Shown in pieces: positions 27,520 to 34,994 of a DNA stretch of 35,229 bases (its first letter is position 1; each line of letters starts with the position of its first letter). The notes under the pieces were generated by a model. The model was not told the DNA's origin, made no database searches, and saw only the letters and a list, made by a program, of their open reading frames with translations. The stretch is from CBDUEF01 sp018063485 (lineage in GTDB: Bacteria; Pseudomonadota; Alphaproteobacteria; Rhodobacterales; Rhodobacteraceae), in contig JBAOID010000042.1 of NCBI GenBank assembly GCA_037045435.1, positions 1-35,229 of the forward strand, given 5' to 3'. A program made the translations under genes and the position numbers.

Positions 27520-28119
27520 ATGCGCGAGCCCCCGCGCGACATCGAAACCCTGATCGGGCTTATGGCCCGGCTGCCGGGGTTTGGCCCACGCTCGGCCCGC
27601 CGCGCGGTGCTGATGCTGCTGAAAAAGCGCGACTCACTGATGGCCCCGCTGGCACAGGCCATGGCCGGCGTGGCGCTGTCGGTGCAAGATTGTGATATCT
27701 GCGGCAATTTCGGCACCGCCAGCCTATGCGCGATCTGCGCCGATCCTGCCCGCGCCAATGGCGAGATCTGTGTGGTTGAAGATGTCGCCGACCTCTGGGC
27801 GATGGAGCGGACCGGCGCCTTCAAGGGCCGCTACCACGTCTTGGGTGGCACCCTTTCGGCGCTGGATGCCATTGGTCCCGACGAATTGGGCATTCCGAAA
27901 CTCGCCCGCCGCGTGACAGATGAGGCCATCCGCGAGGTGATTCTCGCGCTGAATGCTACCATCGACGGCCAGACCACGGCGCATTACATCGCCGATGAGC
28001 TGCAAAACAGCCCGTCCCGGCTCACCTCCCTCGCCCAGGGCGTGCCAATTGGTGGCGAGCTGGATTATCTGGACGATGGCACCATCGGCGCAGCCCTGCG
28101 CGCGCGCAAACAATTCTGA
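27520..28119 (+). CDS. recR: Recombination mediator RecR
   Basis: 199 residues. RecR forms a ring clamp that helps RecF/RecO load RecA at gaps. It has the helix-hairpin-helix (LPGFGPRSARRAVLMLLKK), the four-Cys zinc finger (CDICGNFG, then CAICAD) and the Toprim domain (ICVVEDVADLWAMERTGAF, YHVLGGTLSALD). The ATG at 27520, one base after ybaB, is chosen because the family N-terminus (EPPRDIETLIGLMARL) begins there. Intact, unlike dnaX. Confidence 0.96.
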   Translation: MREPPRDIETLIGLMARLPGFGPRSARRAVLMLLKKRDSLMAPLAQAMAGVALSVQDCDICGNFGTASLCAICADPARANGEICVVEDVADLWAMERTGAFKGRYHVLGGTLSALDAIGPDELGIPKLARRVTDEAIREVILALNATIDGQTTAHYIADELQNSPSRLTSLAQGVPIGGELDYLDDGTIGAALRARKQF

Positions 28120-28198
28120 ACGCCCCGGCTTTTCCGTTTTCCTGCCCCAATCCTGCCCCAATCTGCTGCAATGTAGAATAGGCAGAAAGGCGGTTCCC

Positions 28199-28399
28199 AT
28201 GGCAACGGTTTCAGTTCTGGCAGGCGGCATCTTCGGCATGATTTCGGCCCTGTGCGGGTTGATCCTTTTCCAGGTCAGCGCCCTTGGTGCCTTGGGTATC
28301 TGGACTTTTGGCGGTATCGGCTTTGCCATTGTTACGCTGTGCTTTGCTTTGCTGGCCCGCCAGTCCCTTGGCCATCGGTTGCACAACAAGACCGCATAA
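28199..28399 (+). CDS. Small two-helix membrane protein of unknown function
   Basis: 66 residues. Two hydrophobic helices (about 5-25, GGIFGMISALCGLILFQV; about 32-53, IWTFGGIGFAIVTLCFALLA) and a basic tail RQSLGHRLHNKTA. An AGAAAGG site lies 8 nt upstream of the ATG. Codon use matches its neighbours. It is 79 nt after recR and could be co-transcribed. I do not recognise the family. Confidence 0.6.
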   Translation: MATVSVLAGGIFGMISALCGLILFQVSALGALGIWTFGGIGFAIVTLCFALLARQSLGHRLHNKTA

Positions 28400-28562
28400 G
28401 TTGCGATTTCTCTTGATTCAGCATTTTTCCACGCCATAAGAAGGCGCAGCGTCGTTAACTTATTCGGTCCCGGTCTCCGCCTACGGCCACAGCCTTCGAC
28501 CAAAGCTGACTGCGCCGGGCCGCCGCAATCTCGTGGGTGGCATTGCTAGAGGAGAATTCACG
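28400..28562 (+). other. Leader region of the cold-shock gene
   Basis: A 163-nt non-coding gap between the small membrane protein and the cold-shock gene. Long 5' leaders that control translation are common for csp genes. Short inverted segments can be drawn here but no defined RNA family was recognised. Confidence 0.35.
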
Positions 28563-28769
28563 ATGGCTAAGGGCACCGTGAAATGGTTCAATGAAACCAA
28601 AGGCTTCGGCTTTATTGCCCCCGAGGGTGGCAAGAAAGACGTGTTCGTCCACATCACCGCGTTAGAGCGCGCTGGCCTGCGGTCGCTGAAAGACGGCCAA
28701 GCGGTTACGTTTGATATCGAATCGGGCCGTGATGGCCGCGAATCGGCGATCAATCTGGCGCTTGCCTGA
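28563..28769 (+). CDS. Cold-shock domain protein (CspA family)
   Basis: 68 residues, a single OB-fold cold-shock domain. It binds single-stranded RNA/DNA and melts RNA structure. RNP1 is KGFGFIAPEGG, RNP2 is DVFVHITALE, and the start GTVKWFNETKGFG is typical. A strong AGAGGAG site precedes the ATG. A terminator follows within 15 nt, so the 3' end is well defined. Confidence 0.95.
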   Translation: MAKGTVKWFNETKGFGFIAPEGGKKDVFVHITALERAGLRSLKDGQAVTFDIESGRDGRESAINLALA

Positions 28770-28782
28770 TCCACAAACGCCA

Positions 28783-28811
28783 AAGGGCAGGCCCAAGGGT
28801 CTGCCCTTTTT
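28783..28811 (+). terminator. Rho-independent terminator of the cold-shock gene
   Basis: AAAGGGCAG pairs with CTGCCCTTT around a 10-nt centre that can extend the stem, followed by further T residues. It lies about 14 nt after the stop codon. Confidence 0.82.
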
Positions 28812-28828
28812 CAACTCTTGAACCTTGC

Positions 28829-29263
28829 TCAGATCAGACGAACCGACAGCCGGTCACGCAACGCATGTTCAAAGCCTACGCGCAGAGAAACCGATGACAG
28901 CGGCGCGCGCAACATCGTTGCTGCCCCCCTTCCTTGCGGGAAGCTCTGTTCCTGACATTCCTTGCTGATCAGAATTACCGGAAGCCGCTGTGCCAATTCC
29001 CCCATCATCGTGACCGCTTTACGTCCGGCCTCAATTCCGCCGAAGTCATCGCAATCCAGCACAAACAGGCCATAGCCTGCCGGATCCTCGATCACCGCTT
29101 CCAGCGCCTCATACATCTCCTGTGAATGCTCCAGCATTCCGCCAAGCCCCGCCAGGCGGCGCGCAAGCGGCCCCTCTTCGGATTGTTTGCTCAACAGCAT
29201 CACCCGGATGCCAAAGCCAACGAGGGCGGCATTGTCTTGATCAAAAGACCGAATGAGTTGCAT
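28829..29263 (-). CDS. Receiver-like protein with atypical pocket
   Basis: 144 residues. The pattern RVMLLSKQSEEGPLARRLAG, then LFVLDCDDFGG, LPVILISKE and a C-terminal helix is that of a response-regulator receiver. A possible phospho-acceptor Asp lies in LDCDD. The usual N-terminal acidic pair is replaced by SKQSEE, the Thr switch by Ser (LISKE), and no KP motif is visible (MLRAPLSS instead). It has no output domain, so it may be a pseudo-receiver that acts by binding. It is convergent with the cold-shock gene. The function is unknown. Confidence 0.65.
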   Translation of the reverse strand: MQLIRSFDQDNAALVGFGIRVMLLSKQSEEGPLARRLAGLGGMLEHSQEMYEALEAVIEDPAGYGLFVLDCDDFGGIEAGRKAVTMMGELAQRLPVILISKECQEQSFPQGRGAATMLRAPLSSVSLRVGFEHALRDRLSVRLI

Positions 29264-29467
29264 GGCAAGGCTCCTGTTTCATCTTGATCTCAGAGATATC
29301 GGGCATTTGCGGCGATATTGCGCGGAAATATGGGCATTGTTTCGTTTCCTGCTCCTATTCAATCCGTGTTGCGAAGGCCTATTACACCGGCCATAGTCAA
29401 CCGGACCCGGCTCACATCATGCCCTCGCCGGATTACCAAACCCTTAGCGTGCAACCGCAGGTCCGCC

Positions 29468-30214
29468 ATGAATAATCACCCAAACATCACCCATTGGCCC
29501 GAACGCGTTGATCTGGCCGCCGCCTTTCGCTGGGCAGCAAAGCTGAACCTGCACGAGGCGGTGGCCAACCATTTCAGCCTTGCAGTGAATGAGGAGGGCT
29601 CGCGCTTTCTGATCAACCCCAACGGGCGGCATTTCGCGCGGATCACCGCATCAAGCCTGATCGAGATCGACGCCAATGATCCCGACACTTTGAACCGCCC
29701 CGATGCGCCCGATCCCACCGCCTGGGGGTTGCATGGCTCGATCCATCGCAGCCTGCCCCATGCGCGCTGCCTTATGCATGTGCATTCCATCCACGCCACG
29801 GTGCTGGCCAGCCTTGCCGACAGCCGGCTTCCGGCGATTGATCAGAATACGGCGATGTTCTTCGGCCGCCACGCTGTTGATAGCCATTACGGCGGCATGG
29901 CCTTTGCCGATGAGGGGGCGCGCTGTGCAGAAATGCTGAATGACCCCAAGATCACCACGCTGGTCATGGGCAATCATGGCGTCTTGGTGATCGGCTCAAC
30001 CGTGGCCGAAACCTTCAACCGGCTGACCTATTTCGAGCGCGCGGCCGAAACCTATATCCGCGCCCTGCAAACTGGCCGGCCCTTGCGCATTTTGCCCGAT
30101 GATGTGGCCGAGAAAACCGCGCAGGAATGGGAGACCTACCCCGGCTTTGCCGAGGCGCATCTGCGCGAGATCAAACTGATGCTTGACGACGAAGGCGCAA
30201 GCTACGCGTCCTGA
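29468..30214 (+). CDS. Class II aldolase/adducin family protein
   Basis: 248 residues. These zinc enzymes split or decarboxylate sugar phosphates, or act as related aldolases/epimerases. Zinc-ligand motifs HVHSIHATVLASL and MGNHGVLVIG are present, as is the WGLHGSIHRSLPHARCLMHV lead-in. The start is ATG at 29468 (MNNHPNITHWPERVDLA); a longer open frame from 29318 has no supported start. It converges on the phosphatase-family gene, with a 51-nt gap. The exact substrate is not evident. Confidence 0.87.
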   Translation: MNNHPNITHWPERVDLAAAFRWAAKLNLHEAVANHFSLAVNEEGSRFLINPNGRHFARITASSLIEIDANDPDTLNRPDAPDPTAWGLHGSIHRSLPHARCLMHVHSIHATVLASLADSRLPAIDQNTAMFFGRHAVDSHYGGMAFADEGARCAEMLNDPKITTLVMGNHGVLVIGSTVAETFNRLTYFERAAETYIRALQTGRPLRILPDDVAEKTAQEWETYPGFAEAHLREIKLMLDDEGASYAS

Positions 30215-30265
30215 CAGCCGCGTCGCCCGAATTTTCGGGGAAGGCGCGCCGGGGTGTAGCCCCCC

Positions 30266-31099
30266 TTACCTGGTAAAAAACGGTGTGGCCTTCATGCTGG
30301 CAGGCACAATCACCCCCATCCGCGTCAGGATTGACGGCGCCAGCGCCAATTGATCCAGCACCACGTCCGGCGCAGGCATCCCGGACTCACCGAAATAGTA
30401 GAACGCGAAATCCTGCTGCAACTCGCCGGTGCCGCCATGATGGCCGCGCGCGTCTTGACCGTGATCAGCCGTCACAATCACCTCATAGCCCGCCGCACGC
30501 CAGCGATGCAGGAAAGGAGCAAGCATTGCATCCAGCGCATAGCAGGCGTGGTCCATTTCCACGCAATCGTGAAAGAAGCGGTGGCCCATGCTGTCCAGCG
30601 TACAACTGTGCAGCATCCCGTAGTCAACGCCCTTGACCTCACACAGCCGCGTCAGCGTGGCGAAGAGATCCACATCCGAGGGCGTCATCTGGTTGATCAG
30701 CCCGTAGCCGCTCATGGTGTGAAAGCGGCCATGGCTGATCGGGCCCTCGGGCTCGTCATATTCAATATCGCGCACCGCATCAAAGGGGCTGCGGTTGAAC
30801 AGCTCCGACCAGAAGCTATGCGCCACCGCCCCGGTCTTGCGCCCCGCGCGGCTCAGTTCGGAAAACACATCCGGTTGCTCCAGCCGATACACCGCCTCAT
30901 TGCCCCAAACCCGATGCACCTGCGGCGAAACGCCAGTATGGATCGAGGCATAACAAGACGCCGAGGTTGACGGCAGGGTCGAGCGCATCCGCCAGACCCG
31001 TGCATCCCCATTGGCCACCCAGCCCTCGAGATTGCCAAACAGCCGCCGCCAATTGCGATAAGGCACGCCGTCAATCAGGATCAAAAGCAGTTTGCGCAT
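30266..31099 (-). CDS. Alkaline-phosphatase-superfamily protein (type I phosphodiesterase/nucleotide pyrophosphatase)
   Basis: 277 residues. The superfamily's metal-binding motifs are visible: LLILIDGVPYRNW (first metal Asp), TLPSTSASCYASIHTGVSP (nucleophile Ser/Thr region), DSMGHRFFHDC and VTADHGQDARGHHGG. It hydrolyses a phosphate ester or phosphodiester; there is no signal peptide, so it is probably cytoplasmic. It follows a peptide-type ABC transporter ATPase gene on the same strand by 73 nt, so the imported compound may be its substrate. The start at 31099 (MRKLLLILIDG) fits the family. Confidence 0.82.
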   Translation of the reverse strand: MRKLLLILIDGVPYRNWRRLFGNLEGWVANGDARVWRMRSTLPSTSASCYASIHTGVSPQVHRVWGNEAVYRLEQPDVFSELSRAGRKTGAVAHSFWSELFNRSPFDAVRDIEYDEPEGPISHGRFHTMSGYGLINQMTPSDVDLFATLTRLCEVKGVDYGMLHSCTLDSMGHRFFHDCVEMDHACYALDAMLAPFLHRWRAAGYEVIVTADHGQDARGHHGGTGELQQDFAFYYFGESGMPAPDVVLDQLALAPSILTRMGVIVPASMKATPFFTR

Positions 31100-31172
31100 G
31101 TATGGCCTTTGGTAGGGTTGAGAGGTGGAGCCTCCGGCGGGGATATTTTGAAGACAGATGAAATGCGGGAGG

Positions 31173-31385
31173 CTAGTTCCCCGCGCTTTCCATCTTGCGA
31201 TGCTCCAGCACCTGCTCCAGCCAGCCCAGTTTCATTTCGGGAACCGAGGCCAGCAGCAGATCGGTGTAGTCATCAAACGGCGGGGTCAGCACATCGGTCT
31301 TGCCACCATAGCGCACCACGGCGCCGCGATACATCACCGCGATCTTGTCGGCGATGGCGCGAACGGTGGCCAGATCATGGGTGAT
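31173..31385 (-). CDS. Peptide-type ABC transporter ATPase, C-terminal end, cut by the contig junction
   Basis: Only the last 70 codons remain. The sequence opens with the H-loop ITHDLATVRAIADKIAVMYR (switch His) and continues GAVVRYGGKTDVLTPPFDDY and DLLLASVPEMKLGWLEQVLE, the tail of oligopeptide/dipeptide (Opp/Dpp-type) import ATPases. Walker A, the signature motif and Walker B would lie upstream, where the sequence turns abruptly into AT-rich eukaryotic DNA. The break near 31385 is therefore artificial: the codon before Ile-Thr-His-Asp is not the expected hydrophobic residue. Confidence 0.85.
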   Translation of the reverse strand: MTHDLATVRAIADKIAVMYRGAVVRYGGKTDVLTPPFDDYTDLLLASVPEMKLGWLEQVLEHRKMESAGN

Positions 31386-31388
31386 ATT
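31384..31388. other. Chimeric junction between bacterial and eukaryotic DNA
   Basis: To the left, GC-rich bacterial coding sequence in frame; to the right, AT-rich sequence with a different genetic code. No repeat, target-site duplication or mobile element is seen at the join. The exact base is uncertain by a few nucleotides. Confidence 0.85.
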
Positions 31389-31406
31389 CTTTATTTTTTT
31401 AATTTT

Positions 31407-33171
31407 TCAGTATTGCATAAATTTTTTTATCTTTCCACTGGTATTATTTTTATTAGGATCCTCTCTAGTTTAGATATTACTCTCTCTAAATTCTCCCCTC
31501 TGAGCTTCTCCACAGCTCTATTCTTAGAAATCATTGAGATCAATTTCATCCTCATCAAAGATGTCCTTCAATTTTAGAACTTATTTTTTCATAAAATTAT
31601 TCATTTATTTGGTGATTTTCTATTTTTCATCAGCAGATTTACCAATTTTATCATACAATTATTATCTTTGAGTTATTAGCTCTTACATTTTACGATTTTA
31701 TTCTGATTCTCCAGAGATGCCTCCTCCTTCAAAGATTAATGGTATGCATTTATCTTTTTATTTGAATTGTTTGAATGTAGATTCAAGAAATTTTTACTTT
31801 TCGATAAATCTTTTCATAAAGTTATTACGCTTATTTATATAAATCTTCCACTTTTTGTTCTAAATTGTTGACCAATTAAGGAACTTGTGAACTGCTCCCT
31901 ATTTTCAAATCATTATATAAGTCTTTTACGATTCTCTCATATTAAAATTTTTTCGACTCATTAATAGGTTTGTCTCTTCCTGTTTTTTTTTAGCTGTTCT
32001 TCTGAGTTCATATTATTTGTGAAGGTTCTAAGATTGTTCAGTCTACTAAGACATCCAGAATTCAATTTAAAATCTACTTTTTTCTATCCAAAAGATTTAT
32101 CTTTGATTTAAGACTATTACGCTCGAGTATCTGTTCTGACTTATGAATCTCTAATTTCGACTTATTAAGCAATTGTAAATCTATTTGAGGATAGCAAGAG
32201 AGGGCGCTTTTGATTTTAATTAAATCTTTAAGTCTCATAAGTAAATTGCTTAACATCATTACATAGAGTTAAACATTATCTCTTAGTTGATAACTCATGT
32301 AAAAATTAATTTCTCTAAGTCTGTAGCTTCTTTTTGTGATTCTTTATTAATTTTTAACACTACTTTTCAGCCTTTACATAAATAATATCATATTCCTTTA
32401 TTTTTTATTAGAAGAAAGTCTCCAGAGCAGATCTCTCAATTACTAATTGCTAAATTAAAGATGTATTACTTTATATGCGAATTCATGATTAAAGAGTTAT
32501 TTTTAAAACTGATCAAAAACCTTATTGAAAATCGTCCTCTCTGACCTCAAAGTCCGCACTTAATTGAGTTTATTAGATAACTCATATTATGAATTATTAT
32601 TTTTGACTATAAATTGTTCATAGCTTCTCTCCAGCTGATCCAGCAATCGTAAAGTTTATTCTAGTTATAGATTTGTACTCACTTCTTGTTATTATTATAC
32701 TTAGTTTTATTAGGTGTTGACCTGGGGTTTATTAAACTGAGAGGAGTGTTGCCCCTGGTTTGCTTATTTTCTTTACTTTCATTGTTTATTAGTGCTTTTG
32801 TTTTTTTTCGTTGTAAATCACTGATTCGTAGTGTTAGACAAGAGTAGTCAGAATATTCTAAATATTAGCTGAATGTGCATTATTTTCTTCTCTATTATTA
32901 TAACCTTGATGCGAAATGAGCGCCTGTATTCTAGACCTTTCCAATTGACTCATTTACATATTAACCAATTTTCTAGCTAATAATTCTTTATTGTTTCTAG
33001 ATATCTTTACATGTACCATCTTTTATAAGAACTTCTTTTTTTGTTTCTGTTCACTTTCCAGCTTGTTATTTAATGTTTATAGCTGGTACAGGGAATATCC
33101 TTTCTCTTTCGAGTATTTATCCATTGATTTCATTGAATGTGGTATTGAGAAACTTGCATCTGCTTACTCAT
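31407..33171 (-). CDS. Ciliate-type coiled-coil protein, outer-dynein-arm docking-subunit-like (several frameshifts)
   Basis: Read with TAA/TAG as Gln, long coiled-coil sequence covers about 590 codons on the minus strand and ends at TGA 31409-31407. An N-terminal part (MKSMDKYSKEKGYSLYQLQT; start at 33171 or 33133) is followed by a Q-rich linker, then LRLLDQLERSYEQF and LRSERTIFNKVFDQFQKQL. These resemble the conserved core of ODA docking proteins (DC2/CCDC114/CCDC63: LENRLDKAL..., L-R-x-E-R-x-x-F). The C-terminal part (YERIVKDLYNDLKIG; DIFDEDEIDLNDFQEQ) is clear, but 32,500-31,980 is scrambled over three frames. At least five indels are needed. The coding call is firm; the family is tentative. 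Length fits the family. Confidence 0.5.
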
Positions 33172-33298
33172 TTTTTCTTTCTATTAAAGGAATTTCGATA
33201 TAAAAATGCAATTTATAATTAATAAGTTTCACCTTTATTCATTCATATGTTTCTAATTCATATTTCATAATATTTCGAATTCAAGATTAATCATGTAT

Positions 33299-34502
33299 TC
33301 AGGCTTTGTTCACTGTTTGCTCTGACTTAGCTTCAACTTTTGTCTATGTTTTTTCACCCTGACCCTCTATCTTAGCGGCTGATTTTGGTCTACCTCTTGG
33401 TTTTTTAGCAGGTTCTGTTGGATTTCCATCCTGAGGTGTCACTTCAACTTTTGCCTTTTTTTCTTTCTTTTTATCTTTTTCAACGCTTGTTTTAATTTAT
33501 TCTTAAGTTTTCAATCTCTTTATTTCACTTAATTTTCCAGTAAATTTGCGACTAACTCTCGCTTTTTTTTTTATTGCTTGTTCTAATTATTTTTATACTT
33601 TTTTAACATCTTTATGCACAAGTTTCTGAGCTTTAGACTTAGATTTCTTTCTTGTCTCAGCCAATTTCGCTCTTGTTTACTTAATTTCTTCATCTATTTT
33701 TTATGACTAGATCTTTTGCAATTCTTTTAGTTGTTGTCCCTTTTCATTTATTTTCTCCTCATTTGGTTTTTCTTTATTAATCATCTTCAAGATATCTTCA
33801 GTTTTTATATGGAAACTTTGAGCAAAAGCTTTAAAGCTGTCGGCAAATTGATTTTTATATTCAGAATATTTCTTCTCATACTTCTCCAAAGATTTTTGAT
33901 CCATTTATGACTTTTTTGGAATAGAGGGAGTTCTTTTTCTTTAGGCTAGCAGGTAGGAATTTAAAGTTGTATATTATAATGATGGAATCTCATATAATTT
34001 CTTTATTTTTTCATTTTATTTCTTAGCTTCCTCAGCCATTTTCTTGTAGCTTGCTAACTGTTCTTCAGTCAGATTTTTTCTGAAGTTTTGAAAAGCTTGG
34101 GCTCCCTCTGTGAAACTAGCCGCCTTGTTTTTAGAATAAAACTCTTTCATCATTAAAGTATTAAAGTTTGTTGACTTAAATGGCTCAACATATTTGGCAT
34201 CAGTATACACTTTTTTATTCTTCAATACTTTTTTCTTAGTTCTTAGTTTTTTTTCTAGTATTTTGCCTTCTACTCTGGAGAAATTGTTTTCCATTGTTAG
34301 GCGATGAGCTTGGAGTCTAGGCCAATGTTGACTTTTTATCCTTTAAGTACTGCTGAAGTTTAGTTCGAGCATCATTTGAGAATAAAATATATGCGCTCAA
34401 CGGTCTTTTAGGAGGTTCAGGAACAAGATATTTTCCTTTGTAAATTGTATACTTGGCAGCAGTCGAGAATTGGAACATATTTCCGAACACCTTCATAATC
34501 AT
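33299..34502 (-). CDS. Two-HMG-box protein with C-terminal AT-hook, ciliate code (two frameshifts)
   Basis: About 401 residues with TAA/TAG read as Gln (about 16 such codons) and TGA at 33301-33299 as stop. HMG box 1: PEPPKRPLSAYILFSNDART, then LDSKLIAQQWKTISPEQKAK; box 2: MKEFYSKNKAASFTEGAQAF, NLTEEQLASYKKMAEEAKK. A Lys-rich coiled coil and a canonical AT-hook (KKPRGRPKSA) follow. HMG boxes bend DNA. The start MIMKVFGNMFQFSTAAKYT is basic and Ser/Thr-rich and could be a mitochondrial presequence (compare TFAM), but nuclear chromatin is equally possible. Single missing bases near 34320 (a C run) and near 34250 (an A run) break the frame and look like sequencing errors. The start could also lie in an upstream exon. 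Confidence 0.8.
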
Positions 34503-34602
34503 TTTAGGGGGTAATGAATAAATTAAATATAATTCAGAACTATTTGTTAAGCATTTAAAGAAAAAATAATTCAAATCCAAGTTCATATTTTTCAATTTTA
34601 AC

Positions 34603-34675
34603 TCGACCAACCTCCGTTCCCCAATGGCATCTTCCTAGAATGAGTGGCCCAAATGTCGTTCGTGTCGAAGGGCAT
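34603..34675 (-). other. Possible short 5' exon or micro-gene
   Basis: A GC-richer patch in AT-rich surroundings. From ATG 34675 it reads MPFDTNDIWATHSRKMPLGN and GGWSS, then a TAA and a TGA. The composition is protein-like. It could be the first exon of the HMG-box gene: a GT...AG segment of 68 nt would join it in frame to the open sequence before the HMG box. It could also be a separate short gene. Not recognised. Confidence 0.3.
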
Positions 34676-34994
34676 AGCAATTTAATAATTATTCAATCTA
34701 AAAAATTTAATAGGCTATGATAATATCTTTTGCATGAATTATTCATCATTTTAGGTATAAATTATTAAAAATCTTCTGAGTTTTTAATTGATTATTTTAT
34801 AATCTCGATCATACCTGATGCTTTTTCTTTTTATATCATATCTTATATCCTATCAATTGAACTTATTAATACATATTTTTAGATTCTAGAACTGAGTGAT
34901 CAAGCTGAGCTCATATGAAGCAAGTTGTTTATAGAATAAATAATAAAGAAATATTTTCATATTTTCTAACATATTTGCATAAAACATAAGTGGA
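34676..34994. other. AT-rich intergenic DNA
   Basis: Very AT-rich, with no coherent frame on either strand even under the TAA/TAG=Gln code. It is consistent with an intergenic spacer holding the 3' end of one gene and the promoter of the next. Confidence 0.5.

Noticed and set aside
32991..33203. Plus-strand frame of 70 codons in the AT-rich region
   Set aside because: It is the antisense of the coiled-coil gene, is extremely Phe/Ser-rich, and has no family resemblance.
33299..34502. Euplotes-style +1 frameshifting in the HMG-box gene
   Set aside because: Euplotes uses TAA/TAG as stops and shifts there. Here TAA/TAG are read as Gln, and the breaks fall in C and A runs needing one extra base.
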